In this document: one piece after another, positions 5,605 to 12,477 of the stretch
Numbering within the stretch: position 1 is the stretch's first letter
How the letters are laid out: every line of letters begins with the position of its first letter
DNA from: a virus
Direction: 5' to 3' (one strand)
Virus record (IMG/VR): IMGVR_UViG_3300027498_000076
Location: 1 to 37,448 of that record
DNA length: 37,448 nucleotides
Notes under the pieces: model-generated
The model's database searches: none
Told to the model about the DNA's origin: nothing
What the model saw: only the letters and a program-made list of their open reading frames with translations
Made by a program: the position numbers and the translations under genes

Positions 5605-6343
5605 AATCTTGGAAGCAAAAAAAAGTCCTATGATTGGAGAGGCGAGTGACCAGGATATTAAGAAAATTTTTGCGAATGTGATTGTGATGGTTGGAATTAA
5701 GCAGTTGCCAGATGAAGTTGCTACAATCAAACTTTTAAACCACCTTAGAAGGCGACACAGAGGGCTTACGCTTGCCGAAATAGAATTGGCGTATGACTTA
5801 GCTATAGCGAGAGAGTTCGAGTGCGAGATACGCCCATTTGGTTTTTTGAGTTGTGAGTATGTCGGAGGTGTATTGGCGGCTTACAAAGCCTACAAAAAAA
5901 GAAAGATTAGTGGCGACGTTCTTTCCAAAGCATACCCACAGCCAGAGGTTTTAGTATTGGAGCAGAAAAAGAGTAAGAGTTACCAAGAAGAGTTAGATAA
6001 ACAAGCAGTTGAGTATGCTCATTATAGATACCTAAAAGGTGAAACTAATTTATATATGCCTCTATGGAATCTTTATCTACACCATTCTAAAACAATAGGT
6101 GTTTGTAATTCAAAGGGGGAATTTCCAAAGAAAAAAATAAAGCGAGCGGCAGTCAAACAATTTATATTACAGCATTATAAAACCCGTTGCAATCCATTTA
6201 AATCTAAGCAGGAATTTGAGCAAATGCTACAAGAAAATAAACAGGTAATCAGGGTTATGGCAGGTGAGCTTTCAGTTATTTGGCTTTTTGAAAAATGGAA
6301 AAGTGAAGGGTGGAAACTAAACGACCAAGAAACCAATGGATAA
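5537..6343 (+). CDS. Replication-associated protein, helicase-loader-like
   Basis: The open frame begins at 5477, but ATG 5537 is preceded by GGAGG at a suitable distance, giving 268 residues. The central region (residues 50-120: VGIKQLPDEVATIKLLNHLR, then LTLAEIELAYDLAIA, FGFLSCEYVGGVLAAYK) has the helical pattern of a protein that commonly follows the initiator in Bacteroidota phages and may be the functional counterpart of a lambda P/DnaC-type loader. No Walker motif is visible. The C-terminal half is helical and Lys-rich. The start overlaps the end of the initiator frame and the stop overlaps the next gene by 8 nt, so they are one operon. The function is inferred mainly from position. Confidence 0.6.
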   Translation: MSIVPQNSEGQMQTTSLTGLQVEILEAKKSPMIGEASDQDIKKIFANVIVMVGIKQLPDEVATIKLLNHLRRRHRGLTLAEIELAYDLAIAREFECEIRPFGFLSCEYVGGVLAAYKAYKKRKISGDVLSKAYPQPEVLVLEQKKSKSYQEELDKQAVEYAHYRYLKGETNLYMPLWNLYLHHSKTIGVCNSKGEFPKKKIKRAAVKQFILQHYKTRCNPFKSKQEFEQMLQENKQVIRVMAGELSVIWLFEKWKSEGWKLNDQETNG

Positions 6344-6881
6344 AAAAACAAGATATTATCCTAAATCAAAAATGAGAAAACCAAGCGAAAAACAAAAAGC
6401 AATATTGAGATTCTTACTTGATGGAGATAAGAAGAAAAGCGAGATTGTTGAGCAGTTCGGGCGTTGGTACTATGCGAATGCTTCTCACCATGTCGGACAA
6501 TTGCTACATCGGATGATTGATAGAAATTTGATTGTGAGAGTCCGACGTGGCGTGTATGGTAGGCGGACAAGCCCTGTTCAGGTCAAAGGGCAATATGCTT
6601 TGTTTTTTGAGGAAATTGACGGAACAGCAGAAGTATTGCGACTTGAAAAACATGTGAATGCCATCGTTACGGGTGGCAATCAGATGATCGCATCAGAGCA
6701 CAAGATGGTAGAAAAGCTAAGCAGTTTGATTTCAGACGATTTGGAATGCTCCATTAGTTACAATGGAGAGAATGGTGTTGAAGTGCGTATGAAACATGAG
6801 GGAAATTGGATTGATCTCGAACTCGAAGATATTAAGGCTGTTTTGAAAACAGGTAGGAAATTTAATTCGCAAGATTTGTAA
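6336..6881 (+). CDS. Winged-helix DNA-binding protein
   Basis: A 181-residue protein with an N-terminal winged helix at about residues 13-75: KPSEKQKAILRFLLDGDKKK, then SEIVEQFGRWYYANASHHVG and LLHRMIDRNLIVRVRRGVYG, the last ending with the wing. The second half is a mixed alpha/beta segment with no recognised family. It is coupled to the upstream gene by an 8-nt overlap and followed closely by 6884. It may act as a regulator of late transcription, given its place at the end of the replication operon, but that is inference. Confidence 0.6.
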   Translation: MDKKTRYYPKSKMRKPSEKQKAILRFLLDGDKKKSEIVEQFGRWYYANASHHVGQLLHRMIDRNLIVRVRRGVYGRRTSPVQVKGQYALFFEEIDGTAEVLRLEKHVNAIVTGGNQMIASEHKMVEKLSSLISDDLECSISYNGENGVEVRMKHEGNWIDLELEDIKAVLKTGRKFNSQDL

Positions 6882-6883
6882 AT

Positions 6884-7183
6884 ATGAGCGTTGCATCATT
6901 TGTACAAGGAAATCCATTCGACAGATTCAATGAGATGGAGTCAAATTTGCTTTTCTACGCATACAAAAATCCTACAAAAAGAAACGCTGAAATGTTAGCA
7001 GCGTTTCCATGCGCAAGTGAATGGTGGCGAAACATGCGGACAATGAAACATCGAGGGTATCACAGGGAAAATGTGATAGCTATAAGATATATGACCGAAG
7101 CAGAAAAGTTTGAAATACAAAATGGAGGATTGGGGGATGTTTCGATACACATATTGGAGGTATTCCAACTTAGGGCTATTTGA
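6884..7183 (+). CDS. Hypothetical protein, 99 aa
   Basis: Not recognised. It starts two bases after the previous stop. It has an N-terminal helix (RFNEMESNLLFYAYKNPTKR), a Trp pair (ASEWWRNMRTMKHRGYH), and a C-terminal part ending EIQNGGLGDVSIHIL. The last ~16 codons overlap a second small frame at 7137-7244 that also looks coding, so either this gene is shifted near its end or two genes overlap. Confidence 0.55.
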   Translation: MSVASFVQGNPFDRFNEMESNLLFYAYKNPTKRNAEMLAAFPCASEWWRNMRTMKHRGYHRENVIAIRYMTEAEKFEIQNGGLGDVSIHILEVFQLRAI

Positions 7184-7244
7184 GGAAGATGAAAAGGCAA
7201 TTGGGGCTGATCTGACTGTACCGAATATGTACTTTCTTTCTTGA
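7137..7244 (+). CDS. Small overlapping ORF, 35 aa
   Basis: This frame begins at ATG 7137, preceded by GGAGG at 7125 and a run of G, and encodes MFRYTYWRYSNLGLFEEDEK followed by AIGADLTVPNMYFLS. The composition is plausible for a small protein. It overlaps the end of the 6884 gene in the +1 frame. The stop lies inside a hairpin (7236-7253). It could be an independent small gene or the true C-terminus of the 6884 product after an indel. Confidence 0.4.
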   Translation: MFRYTYWRYSNLGLFEEDEKAIGADLTVPNMYFLS

Positions 7245-7349
7245 AAAAGAAAGGATTCAGAAGTGGAAGCTATCAGGCTAGTCTTTTATAGCTTCTAATG
7301 AATAAATGTATCTGCTGTATGAAGCGTAGCGAAATATAGACAGATACAT
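7236..7349. other. Three consecutive hairpins in the early/late intergenic region
   Basis: Stem 1: CTTTCTT (7236-7242) and AAGAAAG (7247-7253) closing a GAAA tetraloop. Stem 2: GAAGCTAT (7266-7273) and ATAGCTTC (7288-7295). Stem 3: ATGTATCTG (7306-7314) and CAGATACAT (7341-7349), whose loop carries AGCGTAGCGA, a 10-mer shared with the repeat at 931-1014. None has a T-tail, so these are not ordinary terminators. Apart from hairpins I see nothing else between 7245 and 7468. Confidence 0.55.
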
Positions 7350-7501
7350 AATGTTATGCTTTTTATTTTCAACTTAAAGCAAAAAAACGAAATAAATACA
7401 AAACCACCCAAACCAAACCTTTGGACAGATGGTGAGAGTGGTTATTCATTAAAAATTAACAATTGGCTATGTTTACAACGGAGATGACGGAATCTCTTCT
7501 A

Positions 7502-7587
7502 TTTCGACGATAAGCCATACTTTTCGTCGAAAAATTGGAATGAGAATTTAGATGAGTTTGATTCTATCATGTTCGATAGAATCAAAC
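7502..7587. other. Two perfect hairpins overlapping a gene start
   Basis: TTTCGACGA (7502-7510) pairs with TCGTCGAAA (7524-7532). A 13-bp perfect stem (GTTTGATTCTATC at 7556-7568, GATAGAATCAAAC at 7575-7587) has a 6-nt loop, ATGTTC, that presents the ATG of the 7569 frame. If transcribed, the second hairpin would enclose that start codon. Confidence 0.55.
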
Positions 7588-7766
7588 TTAAAACCTTCAA
7601 GGCAATTGAAAAACTCTACCTGATCCACGATTTCACAGCTCGTGAAATTTGCGAGTTGTATGGAGTTGCCTTTGAATCTCGTTACAATAAGTTGTTTTAT
7701 ACAGTTTTCGGTTCAAAAGGAAAGGGGCATGGAGGGAGCAGGAAAGGGGCAGGAAACAATCTTTAA
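7569..7766 (+). CDS. Small HTH-like protein with a GSRKGAG tail, possibly frameshifted
   Basis: The frame from ATG 7569 gives 65 residues: a helical core with an HTH-like segment (YLIHDFTAREICELYGVAFE) and a tail GGSRKGAGNN, a basic Gly-rich motif often seen in phage DNA-packaging and DNA-modification proteins. The frame is open upstream to 7488 with coding-like sequence (FYFDDKPYFSSKNWNENLDE) but no start codon. An ATG at 7469 lies in the neighbouring frame (MFTTEMTESLL), so a +1 shift near 7487 would make a protein of about 98 residues. The gene ends in a strong terminator at 7798. Confidence 0.5.
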   Translation: MFDRIKLKTFKAIEKLYLIHDFTAREICELYGVAFESRYNKLFYTVFGSKGKGHGGSRKGAGNNL

Positions 7767-8017
7767 CTATTAGTAATAACCCAAGAAGGTTTAATGAAAA
7801 TACGCAGCTCCTTTTGGGAACTCCGTATTTTTTTTTCGTTCAATTGTATTATACGTGTATTATATTGTCTCTTTAAACTACACTTGCATCTCATAAGTTG
7901 TCTATGACTTTTTTTTATCCTATATTGCAATTGTAGTTCTTTGCCAGGTACTTTAAGCTGGGTATGTGGTGAGCAATTAGTGAGAATAAGCGATGTGGTT
8001 AAGATGAGGTACTGCAT
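7763..8017 (-). CDS. Doubtful leftward small lipoprotein-like ORF
   Basis: The 84-codon frame begins MQYLILTTSLILTNC, which resembles a lipoprotein signal with Cys 15, although Asn before the Cys is atypical. The rest is basic. Against it: the frame runs through the rightward terminator at 7798-7836, its start lies in the stem of a second rightward terminator, and it opposes the whole early operon. It overlaps the 3' end of the 7569 gene by 4 nt. I list it because nothing else is coded in this gap. Confidence 0.2.
   Translation of the reverse strand: MQYLILTTSLILTNCSPHTQLKVPGKELQLQYRIKKSHRQLMRCKCSLKRQYNTRIIQLNEKKIRSSQKELRIFIKPSWVITNS
7798..7836 (+). terminator. Intrinsic terminator of the early operon
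   Basis: AAATACG (7798-7804) pairs with CGTATTT (7824-7830); the inner part (AGCTCC with GGGAACT) continues the stem with two mismatches, and nine T residues follow (7828-7836). Confidence 0.8.
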
Positions 8018-8027
8018 CGCTTTTTTT
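7989..8027 (+). terminator. Second rightward intrinsic terminator
   Basis: AGCGATG (7989-7995) pairs with CATCGCT (8015-8021), and seven T residues follow from 8021. It lies about 150 bp after the previous terminator with no rightward gene between, so the 7837-8027 interval may be a separate small RNA; otherwise it is a backup terminator. Confidence 0.65.
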
Positions 8028-8054
8028 AATCCTACCTAAATTTAAATTGTTCTA

Positions 8055-8633
8055 ATGGCTAAGAAGAAAATAACTATCAAAATAGATCCAAATAACCCAC
8101 GACATCACAGTGATCGTAACAAGGAGCTTATAAGTAAATCATTAAAAGATAATGGTGCTGGGCGGAGTATTTTAGCTGATGCCAATGGAATTGTTATTGC
8201 AGGCAATGGAACCTACGAACAGGCACAAAAACTTGGAATCCCTATCAAGGTCATCAAAACCAACGGTGACGAATTGGTTGTAATACAGCGAGAGGATTTG
8301 AGTACAGATGATGCCAGAAGAAAGAGCCTTGTTATTGCTGATAATGCAACAACAGATACGAGTACGTGGGATTTTGAAAAGTTAGAGAATGAATACTTTG
8401 ATGATATTGATTTTGAAGAATGGGATGTATTACCATTTGAAGAAAAAAAGGCTGAAAGTGCAAAAGATGATGGTTTTGTTCCATCGGAAAAAATACAAGT
8501 TAGCGTCAGTCGTGGAGATTTGATGGAGTTTGTTTGCCAAGATGGTCGTGTACATCGCCTTTTATGTGGTGATTCTACGAACTTAGATGATTTAAATCTA
8601 TTGATGGGTAATGTATTGGCTGATCTTGGATAA
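8055..8633 (+). CDS. ParB-like N-terminal half of a frameshifted DNA methyltransferase
   Basis: The 192-residue frame has a ParB-like nuclease-fold domain (residues 7-100: KIDPNNPRHHSDRNKELISK, LKDNGAGRSILADANG, IVIAGNGTYEQAQKLGIPIK). An acidic linker (FDDIDFEEWDVLPFEEKK) and the start of a methyltransferase domain (VHRLLCGDSTNLDDLNLLMG) follow. It then hits TAA 8631-8633 just where motif IV should begin. This arrangement is common in phage adenine/cytosine-N4 methyltransferases. The catalytic part continues in another frame at 8611-9291. The ParB-like domain is complete and could still be made, but the protein cannot methylate as written. Confidence 0.75.
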   Translation: MAKKKITIKIDPNNPRHHSDRNKELISKSLKDNGAGRSILADANGIVIAGNGTYEQAQKLGIPIKVIKTNGDELVVIQREDLSTDDARRKSLVIADNATTDTSTWDFEKLENEYFDDIDFEEWDVLPFEEKKAESAKDDGFVPSEKIQVSVSRGDLMEFVCQDGRVHRLLCGDSTNLDDLNLLMGNVLADLG

Positions 8634-9291
8634 CAGATCTCCTTATGGTGTAGATTATACTGATGACAAGAACAGAAAGATTAAAAACGATAATGGCAAA
8701 GGAGAAGACATGGAGGTTTTCTGGTCTTCAGTTGCTTCTAATGTTATTGATAAGTGTAAGGATATTTGTTCCTTTTATTGGTTTTTTGCGAGTGGAGGTG
8801 GACTTGCAAGACATAATTTGAATGCTTTGAATAAATCAGGATGGCATGACAATCACATTTTAATTTGGTTTAAAAATTCGCATGCTTTTAGTAGAACAGA
8901 TTATACTTGCCAACATGAGCCCATTGTGTATGGTTGGAAAAAGGAAGGAATACATAAGTTCTATGGTGGTTTCAAAACGAGTGTATTGGAGTTTGATAAG
9001 CCTCATCGAAGTGAGCTACATCCAACGATGAAACCGATTGAATTGATTGGTGAACTTATCAATAATTCAAGTCTGGAAGGCATGGTAGTTTTAGATACTT
9101 TTTTGGGGAGCGGTTCAACAATGGTCGCAGCTCACCAGTTGAAAAGAACTTGTTATGGAATGGAGTTGGATGAGTTGTATTGTCAGGTGATTATCAATAG
9201 AATGTTGGGATTAGATGAAGGTATCATCGTCAAAATCAATGGAAAAGATGAGACGAAGAAACAGCGAGAAATTCTTGAATTACAAAAATAA
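8611..9291 (+). pseudogene. Catalytic half of the frameshifted DNA methyltransferase (N6/N4 type)
   Basis: The frame resumes the methyltransferase with SPYGVDYTDDKNRKIKNDNG, keeps the FWSSVAS and DICSFYWFFASGGG region, LHPTMKPIELIGELI, and motif I (DTFLGSGSTMVAAH, residues about 165-178) followed by YGMELDELYC. Motif order IV before I fits the beta class. The catalytic DPPY is damaged: the frame reads RSPY. Restoring one base near 8629 and one C near 8640 turns the junction into A-D-L-x-I-T-D-P-P-Y-G-V-D-Y. No further stop or indel is visible. The start listed (8611) is only the nominal frame opening. Confidence 0.75.
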
Positions 9292-9312
9292 CAGTCGAGA
9301 AACAGTCGAGAA
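9290..9312 (+). repeat. Tandem 11-bp repeat before the small terminase gene
   Basis: ACAGTCGAGAA occurs twice in tandem, immediately before ATG 9313. It could be a packaging or TerS-binding site, or chance duplication. Confidence 0.4.
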
Positions 9313-9684
9313 ATGCCAGGAGGAGACAAAAATATCAGACCATCAGATAACCCAAAGCCCTTTAAGAAGGGAGCGAGTGGCAATCCAAATGGTAGACCCA
9401 AAAAACTACTAACCCAATTCAAAGGACAGGGCTATAAAGCAGAGGAAGTTAGAGAGGTGATGTCGTTTGTTTTGACAATGACTAAAGAGGAAAGGGCGAA
9501 GCATCTTACAGATAATCCAGATGGTTTAGAAACTCTTTGTATTCGATCTCTCGAACGAGCCATTGCGAAAGGTGATTACTCAAAAATGAGAGATGTTATT
9601 GACATTGTGGTAGGAGGAAAGAAGGTAGATATTTCAACAGGAGGAGAACCCTTAAATGTAACATTTTCAAAAAGGAAAAAATAG
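9313..9684 (+). CDS. Small terminase subunit-like protein (DUF5681 type)
   Basis: A 123-residue protein with the motif KPFKKGASGNPNGRPKK (residues 14-30), a hallmark of DUF5681 proteins found directly upstream of large terminase genes. The remaining part is helical (MTKEERAKHLTDNPDGLETL, LCIRSLERAIAKGDYSKM) and would form the oligomeric DNA-recognition subunit that delivers phage DNA to the motor. The gene ends three bases before the GTG start of the large subunit. The assignment rests on the motif and on context. Confidence 0.72.
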   Translation: MPGGDKNIRPSDNPKPFKKGASGNPNGRPKKLLTQFKGQGYKAEEVREVMSFVLTMTKEERAKHLTDNPDGLETLCIRSLERAIAKGDYSKMRDVIDIVVGGKKVDISTGGEPLNVTFSKRKK

Positions 9685-9687
9685 TGA

Positions 9688-11124
9688 GTGAATGTCAATA
9701 TTGAATGGAATGAGAAACAGGAAGTAGCACTTGGCTACCTTCTTCCTCATTTTATGGCGGATGCAATGGGCATTCCAACGGCTTCGTCAAATGATAAAAT
9801 AAAAGAAGTTGGATTTGGGGGAGCTGCAGGTGGAGGAAAGTCTTTTTTTGGTACAGGTTGGACTTGGACGATGTGTACTGCTTTTGATAATGTGCATTAT
9901 TTCTGGGGGAGGAACGAGATAAAGAAAATCAAGGATACGACTTTTGAAAGTTACATGGAGTTTTGCGATAAGTATCAAATTCCGAAAAATTGGCGAGGAG
10001 AATATAAGGAACAAAAAGGAAAAATCTATTTTCCCAACGGTTCTAAGATTTCCATGATAGAGTTAAAATACAAGCCATCAGATCCATTTGGTACAAGTTT
10101 AGGTTCTTTGCTTTTCACAGGTGGATTCATAGACCAGAGTGAGGAAGTTGATAGTAGGATGGTGGACAAGATTTATACTCGTGTTGGAAGATGGAAAAAT
10201 GACCACCGATTAGGATTTATTTCTGCTAAGATATTGGAGAGTTTTAATCCACTAAAGAATCATGTTCATCAGCGATTTATCAAAGAAAATAGACCCAACA
10301 GGGCATTTGTGAAAGCTTTAGTAACAGATTGGCTAAAGTATCCAGATTATTTTTTTAAAAACCTACAGGTTCACCCATCGGAGGAAAAGACATGGTATGG
10401 TCAATATATTCTTGGTTTGTTGGAAAGAGACATGGTTACCGTGCAAAGATTGCTTTATGGCAATTTTAACTATGATGATGATCCAACCAGGTTAATTGAG
10501 TATGACGCAATGACTGACATGCTCACCAACAATTTTAGATTTATCTATGAAGGTGAGCAAAGGTATATCACAACAGATATAGCAATGTTTGGAGCGGATA
10601 AGTTTACGATTTGGGTGTGGCAGGGATGGAAGGTGTTAAAGATTATCGTGATAGATAAGTGTGGGGGCAGAAAGATTGTGGAGAAATTAAATGAGGTAGC
10701 GAGTGAGTACGGCGTCCCTCGCTCCAATATCTGCTATGATGCAGATGGTATCGGGTCATATTTGAAAGGAGATGAGGGGTATTTTTCAGGAGCAATGAGT
10801 TTTCAAAACAACGGGAAAACTATAAAGGAGGTGGGGCAGGTTCAAGAATACAAGAATCTACGAAGCCAATGTTGGTTTGGAGTTGCTCGAAAAATCAATA
10901 ATAATGAGGTGTGGATTCCTGGTGAGGTTTTAGGAGAATATAAACAGGAATTATTTGAGGAATTGGAACAGATAAAGAACCACAGACCTGATATGGATGA
11001 AAAACTAATGGCAACGCCTAAGCCTGATATAAAAAAGAATATTGGTCGATCAACAGATTTAGCCGACCCACTAATGATGAGATATATTTTCGACCTGAAA
11101 GGAGGTTGGTCGAGTTATGCTTAA
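9688..11124 (+). CDS. terL: Terminase large subunit (TerL)
   Basis: The 478-residue packaging motor starts at GTG 9688, three bases after the small-subunit stop. The N-terminal ATPase has Walker A GGAAGGGKS (residues 44-52) and a Walker B-like stretch LLFTGGFIDQSEEVD (about 141-155). The C-terminal RNase H-like nuclease has its acidic residues in ITTDIAMFGAD (D297), ICYDADGIG (D351) and STDLADPLM (D457/D460). The protein cuts concatemeric DNA and pumps it into the prohead through the portal. Length and domain order are normal. It separates the early region from the late structural genes. Confidence 0.93.
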   Translation: MNVNIEWNEKQEVALGYLLPHFMADAMGIPTASSNDKIKEVGFGGAAGGGKSFFGTGWTWTMCTAFDNVHYFWGRNEIKKIKDTTFESYMEFCDKYQIPKNWRGEYKEQKGKIYFPNGSKISMIELKYKPSDPFGTSLGSLLFTGGFIDQSEEVDSRMVDKIYTRVGRWKNDHRLGFISAKILESFNPLKNHVHQRFIKENRPNRAFVKALVTDWLKYPDYFFKNLQVHPSEEKTWYGQYILGLLERDMVTVQRLLYGNFNYDDDPTRLIEYDAMTDMLTNNFRFIYEGEQRYITTDIAMFGADKFTIWVWQGWKVLKIIVIDKCGGRKIVEKLNEVASEYGVPRSNICYDADGIGSYLKGDEGYFSGAMSFQNNGKTIKEVGQVQEYKNLRSQCWFGVARKINNNEVWIPGEVLGEYKQELFEELEQIKNHRPDMDEKLMATPKPDIKKNIGRSTDLADPLMMRYIFDLKGGWSSYA

Positions 11125-11136
11125 CAAAAGATTAAA

Positions 11137-11616
11137 ATGAATAATACAAAGATACTATCTCAATTGGACGCACTGCTAACGGCAGCGGCAAGTGCAAAGC
11201 CAGCGAGTCAAAAAAATGCAAGTTTTTACGGCTCTATTAAGAAAGCTGCAAAGCTTTTGGACCCGAATTTTAAGCCCAAAACAATCTATCCTTATAGAAA
11301 GATTAAAGAGGGAGGAGAAATAGACAAGGGCATTCTTGATAAAATAAAAGATAAAAAAAAAGTAGCTCTGATTGGTGTATCGGATGCCAAAATTGAAGCC
11401 AAAAAGGAGAAATCAGAAGAAAAGAAAGCTGTTGTAAAAGAATATTCTCTACCACAAATGAAAAAGTATGTTCAGAATAATTTTGCAGCATCAAAACAGC
11501 TAGCCATTGATGATGGAGCGGTGAAAGCCCAAGAAGTTAACGCCTTGAGCGAGGAAGCATTGGCGAAAACATTATTTGATTTTTACCAACTAAAGAAAAA
11601 AGCGGATGCCAGTTAA
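11137..11616 (+). CDS. Hypothetical Lys-rich structural-region protein
   Basis: Not recognised. The 159-residue product is Ala/Lys-rich: helical N-terminus (QLDALLTAAASAKPASQKNA), a basic middle (LIGVSDAKIEAKKEKSEEKK) and a helical C-terminus (NNFAASKQLAIDDGAVKAQE). It lies between the terminase and the chaperone-like gene, which it overlaps by 11 nt, suggesting translational coupling. The composition suggests a scaffold-like or accessory assembly protein rather than an enzyme. Confidence 0.6.
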   Translation: MNNTKILSQLDALLTAAASAKPASQKNASFYGSIKKAAKLLDPNFKPKTIYPYRKIKEGGEIDKGILDKIKDKKKVALIGVSDAKIEAKKEKSEEKKAVVKEYSLPQMKKYVQNNFAASKQLAIDDGAVKAQEVNALSEEALAKTLFDFYQLKKKADAS

Positions 11617-12280
11617 ATTAACAGTATTCAACAAGGCGATTGAATCAGACGAAGTTATTGAAATAACGTATGAGTTGGAGAAATTGAACCTTAAAAAATA
11701 CATTAGCCTGATTCAAATATCAGAAGGATTGGAAAAGGAGGGAGTGAGCAAAAATGATAAGATTGTAGGCGTATTCAAAATGATTCTTCTTCTTTCTGAT
11801 AGTCCAGTAAGAACCACAAAGTTCAATACTACCGAAACCATCGAAGTATGGAAGGCTATACTGCCCGAAATAACAGACCATAAACCAGATATCAAGGAAG
11901 CTGAAAACATAGAAATTGATGGTGTGGTGTATGGAGTTTCTCCTGTTATTGTTAATCAAGTCAGTGGCAAGGAGGATTATTTGGAGAACGGAACGTTGGG
12001 TGAGTTTAGCGAAGCAAGCCAGTACAGTGACTTGTACGGACAGTTAGAGAATGGGGCTTATGAGGTTTTGCCATCATTGGCAGCGATTTTGTGCAGACGC
12101 AAAGGTGAGCAGCTTCCAGAAGGAGACCATCAGCGAGAAAAATTTATTCAGGAGCGAGCGAAATTGTTTGAAGAGAAAATGTCAATGTCTCAATTGCTTT
12201 CTATCGGTTTTTTTTTGGGCGGGCTAAAGAGGCAATTAATGAAAGATATAGTCCTGTATTTGCAAAGAGTACAGATTTAG
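11606..12280 (+). CDS. Tail assembly chaperone-like protein, zero-frame product
   Basis: The 224-residue zero-frame protein has a beta-rich N-terminus (LTVFNKAIESDEVIEITYEL) and a helical part with VLPSLAAILCRRKGEQLPEG, EKFIQERAKLFEEKMSMSQL and LLSIGFFLGG, the pattern of tail-chaperone-like proteins of Bacteroidota phages. At the FF codons the DNA is T TTT TTT in the right register for -1 slippage, and the -1 frame is open and coding-like to 12477. A short form plus a -1 extended form is the classic organisation of siphophage tail chaperones (lambda G/GT). The zero-frame residues beyond the slip site (GGLKRQLMKDIVLYLQ) may be a natural short ending. Confidence 0.65.
   Translation: MPVKLTVFNKAIESDEVIEITYELEKLNLKKYISLIQISEGLEKEGVSKNDKIVGVFKMILLLSDSPVRTTKFNTTETIEVWKAILPEITDHKPDIKEAENIEIDGVVYGVSPVIVNQVSGKEDYLENGTLGEFSEASQYSDLYGQLENGAYEVLPSLAAILCRRKGEQLPEGDHQREKFIQERAKLFEEKMSMSQLLSIGFFLGGLKRQLMKDIVLYLQRVQI
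12208..12214 (+). other. Putative -1 ribosomal frameshift site (T TTT TTT)
   Basis: The zero-frame codons are GGT TTT TTT TTG inside a run of nine T residues (12208-12216). The heptamer T TTT TTT is in the X XXY YYZ register. Slipping back one base gives TTT TTT TTT GGG CGG and enters the 12214-12477 frame. A homopolymer length error in the assembly would look the same. Confidence 0.6.
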
Positions 12281-12477
12281 ATACTGTCTCCAAATCAAAA
12301 AAACTGTTTAAAAAATTTGGGCATTACACTACCATACATAGAGTAATGGAAGCAGGATGGTTTAACGGCACACGTTCAACGCCTTACGAATCAGCTTATT
12401 TTGCGCCGTTACACGCAGCGATGCAGGCCCTCGCATACGAATCAAATGTTAATGTTTTAAATGAAGTAAATACATGA
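12214..12477 (+). CDS. Minus-one-frame extension of the tail chaperone-like protein
   Basis: This frame has no start of its own. Read from the slip site it encodes GRAKEAINERYSPVFAKSTD, then VSKSKKLFKKFGHYTTIHRV, MEAGWFNGTRSTPYESAYFA and a terminal helix (LHAAMQALAYESNVNVLN), with a normal amino-acid mix for 87 codons and a stop (12475-12477) that overlaps the ATG of the next gene as ATGA. That overlap is strong evidence that it is translated. The fused product would be about 290 residues. Confidence 0.65.
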   Translation, partial: FGRAKEAINERYSPVFAKSTDLDTVSKSKKLFKKFGHYTTIHRVMEAGWFNGTRSTPYESAYFAPLHAAMQALAYESNVNVLNEVNT

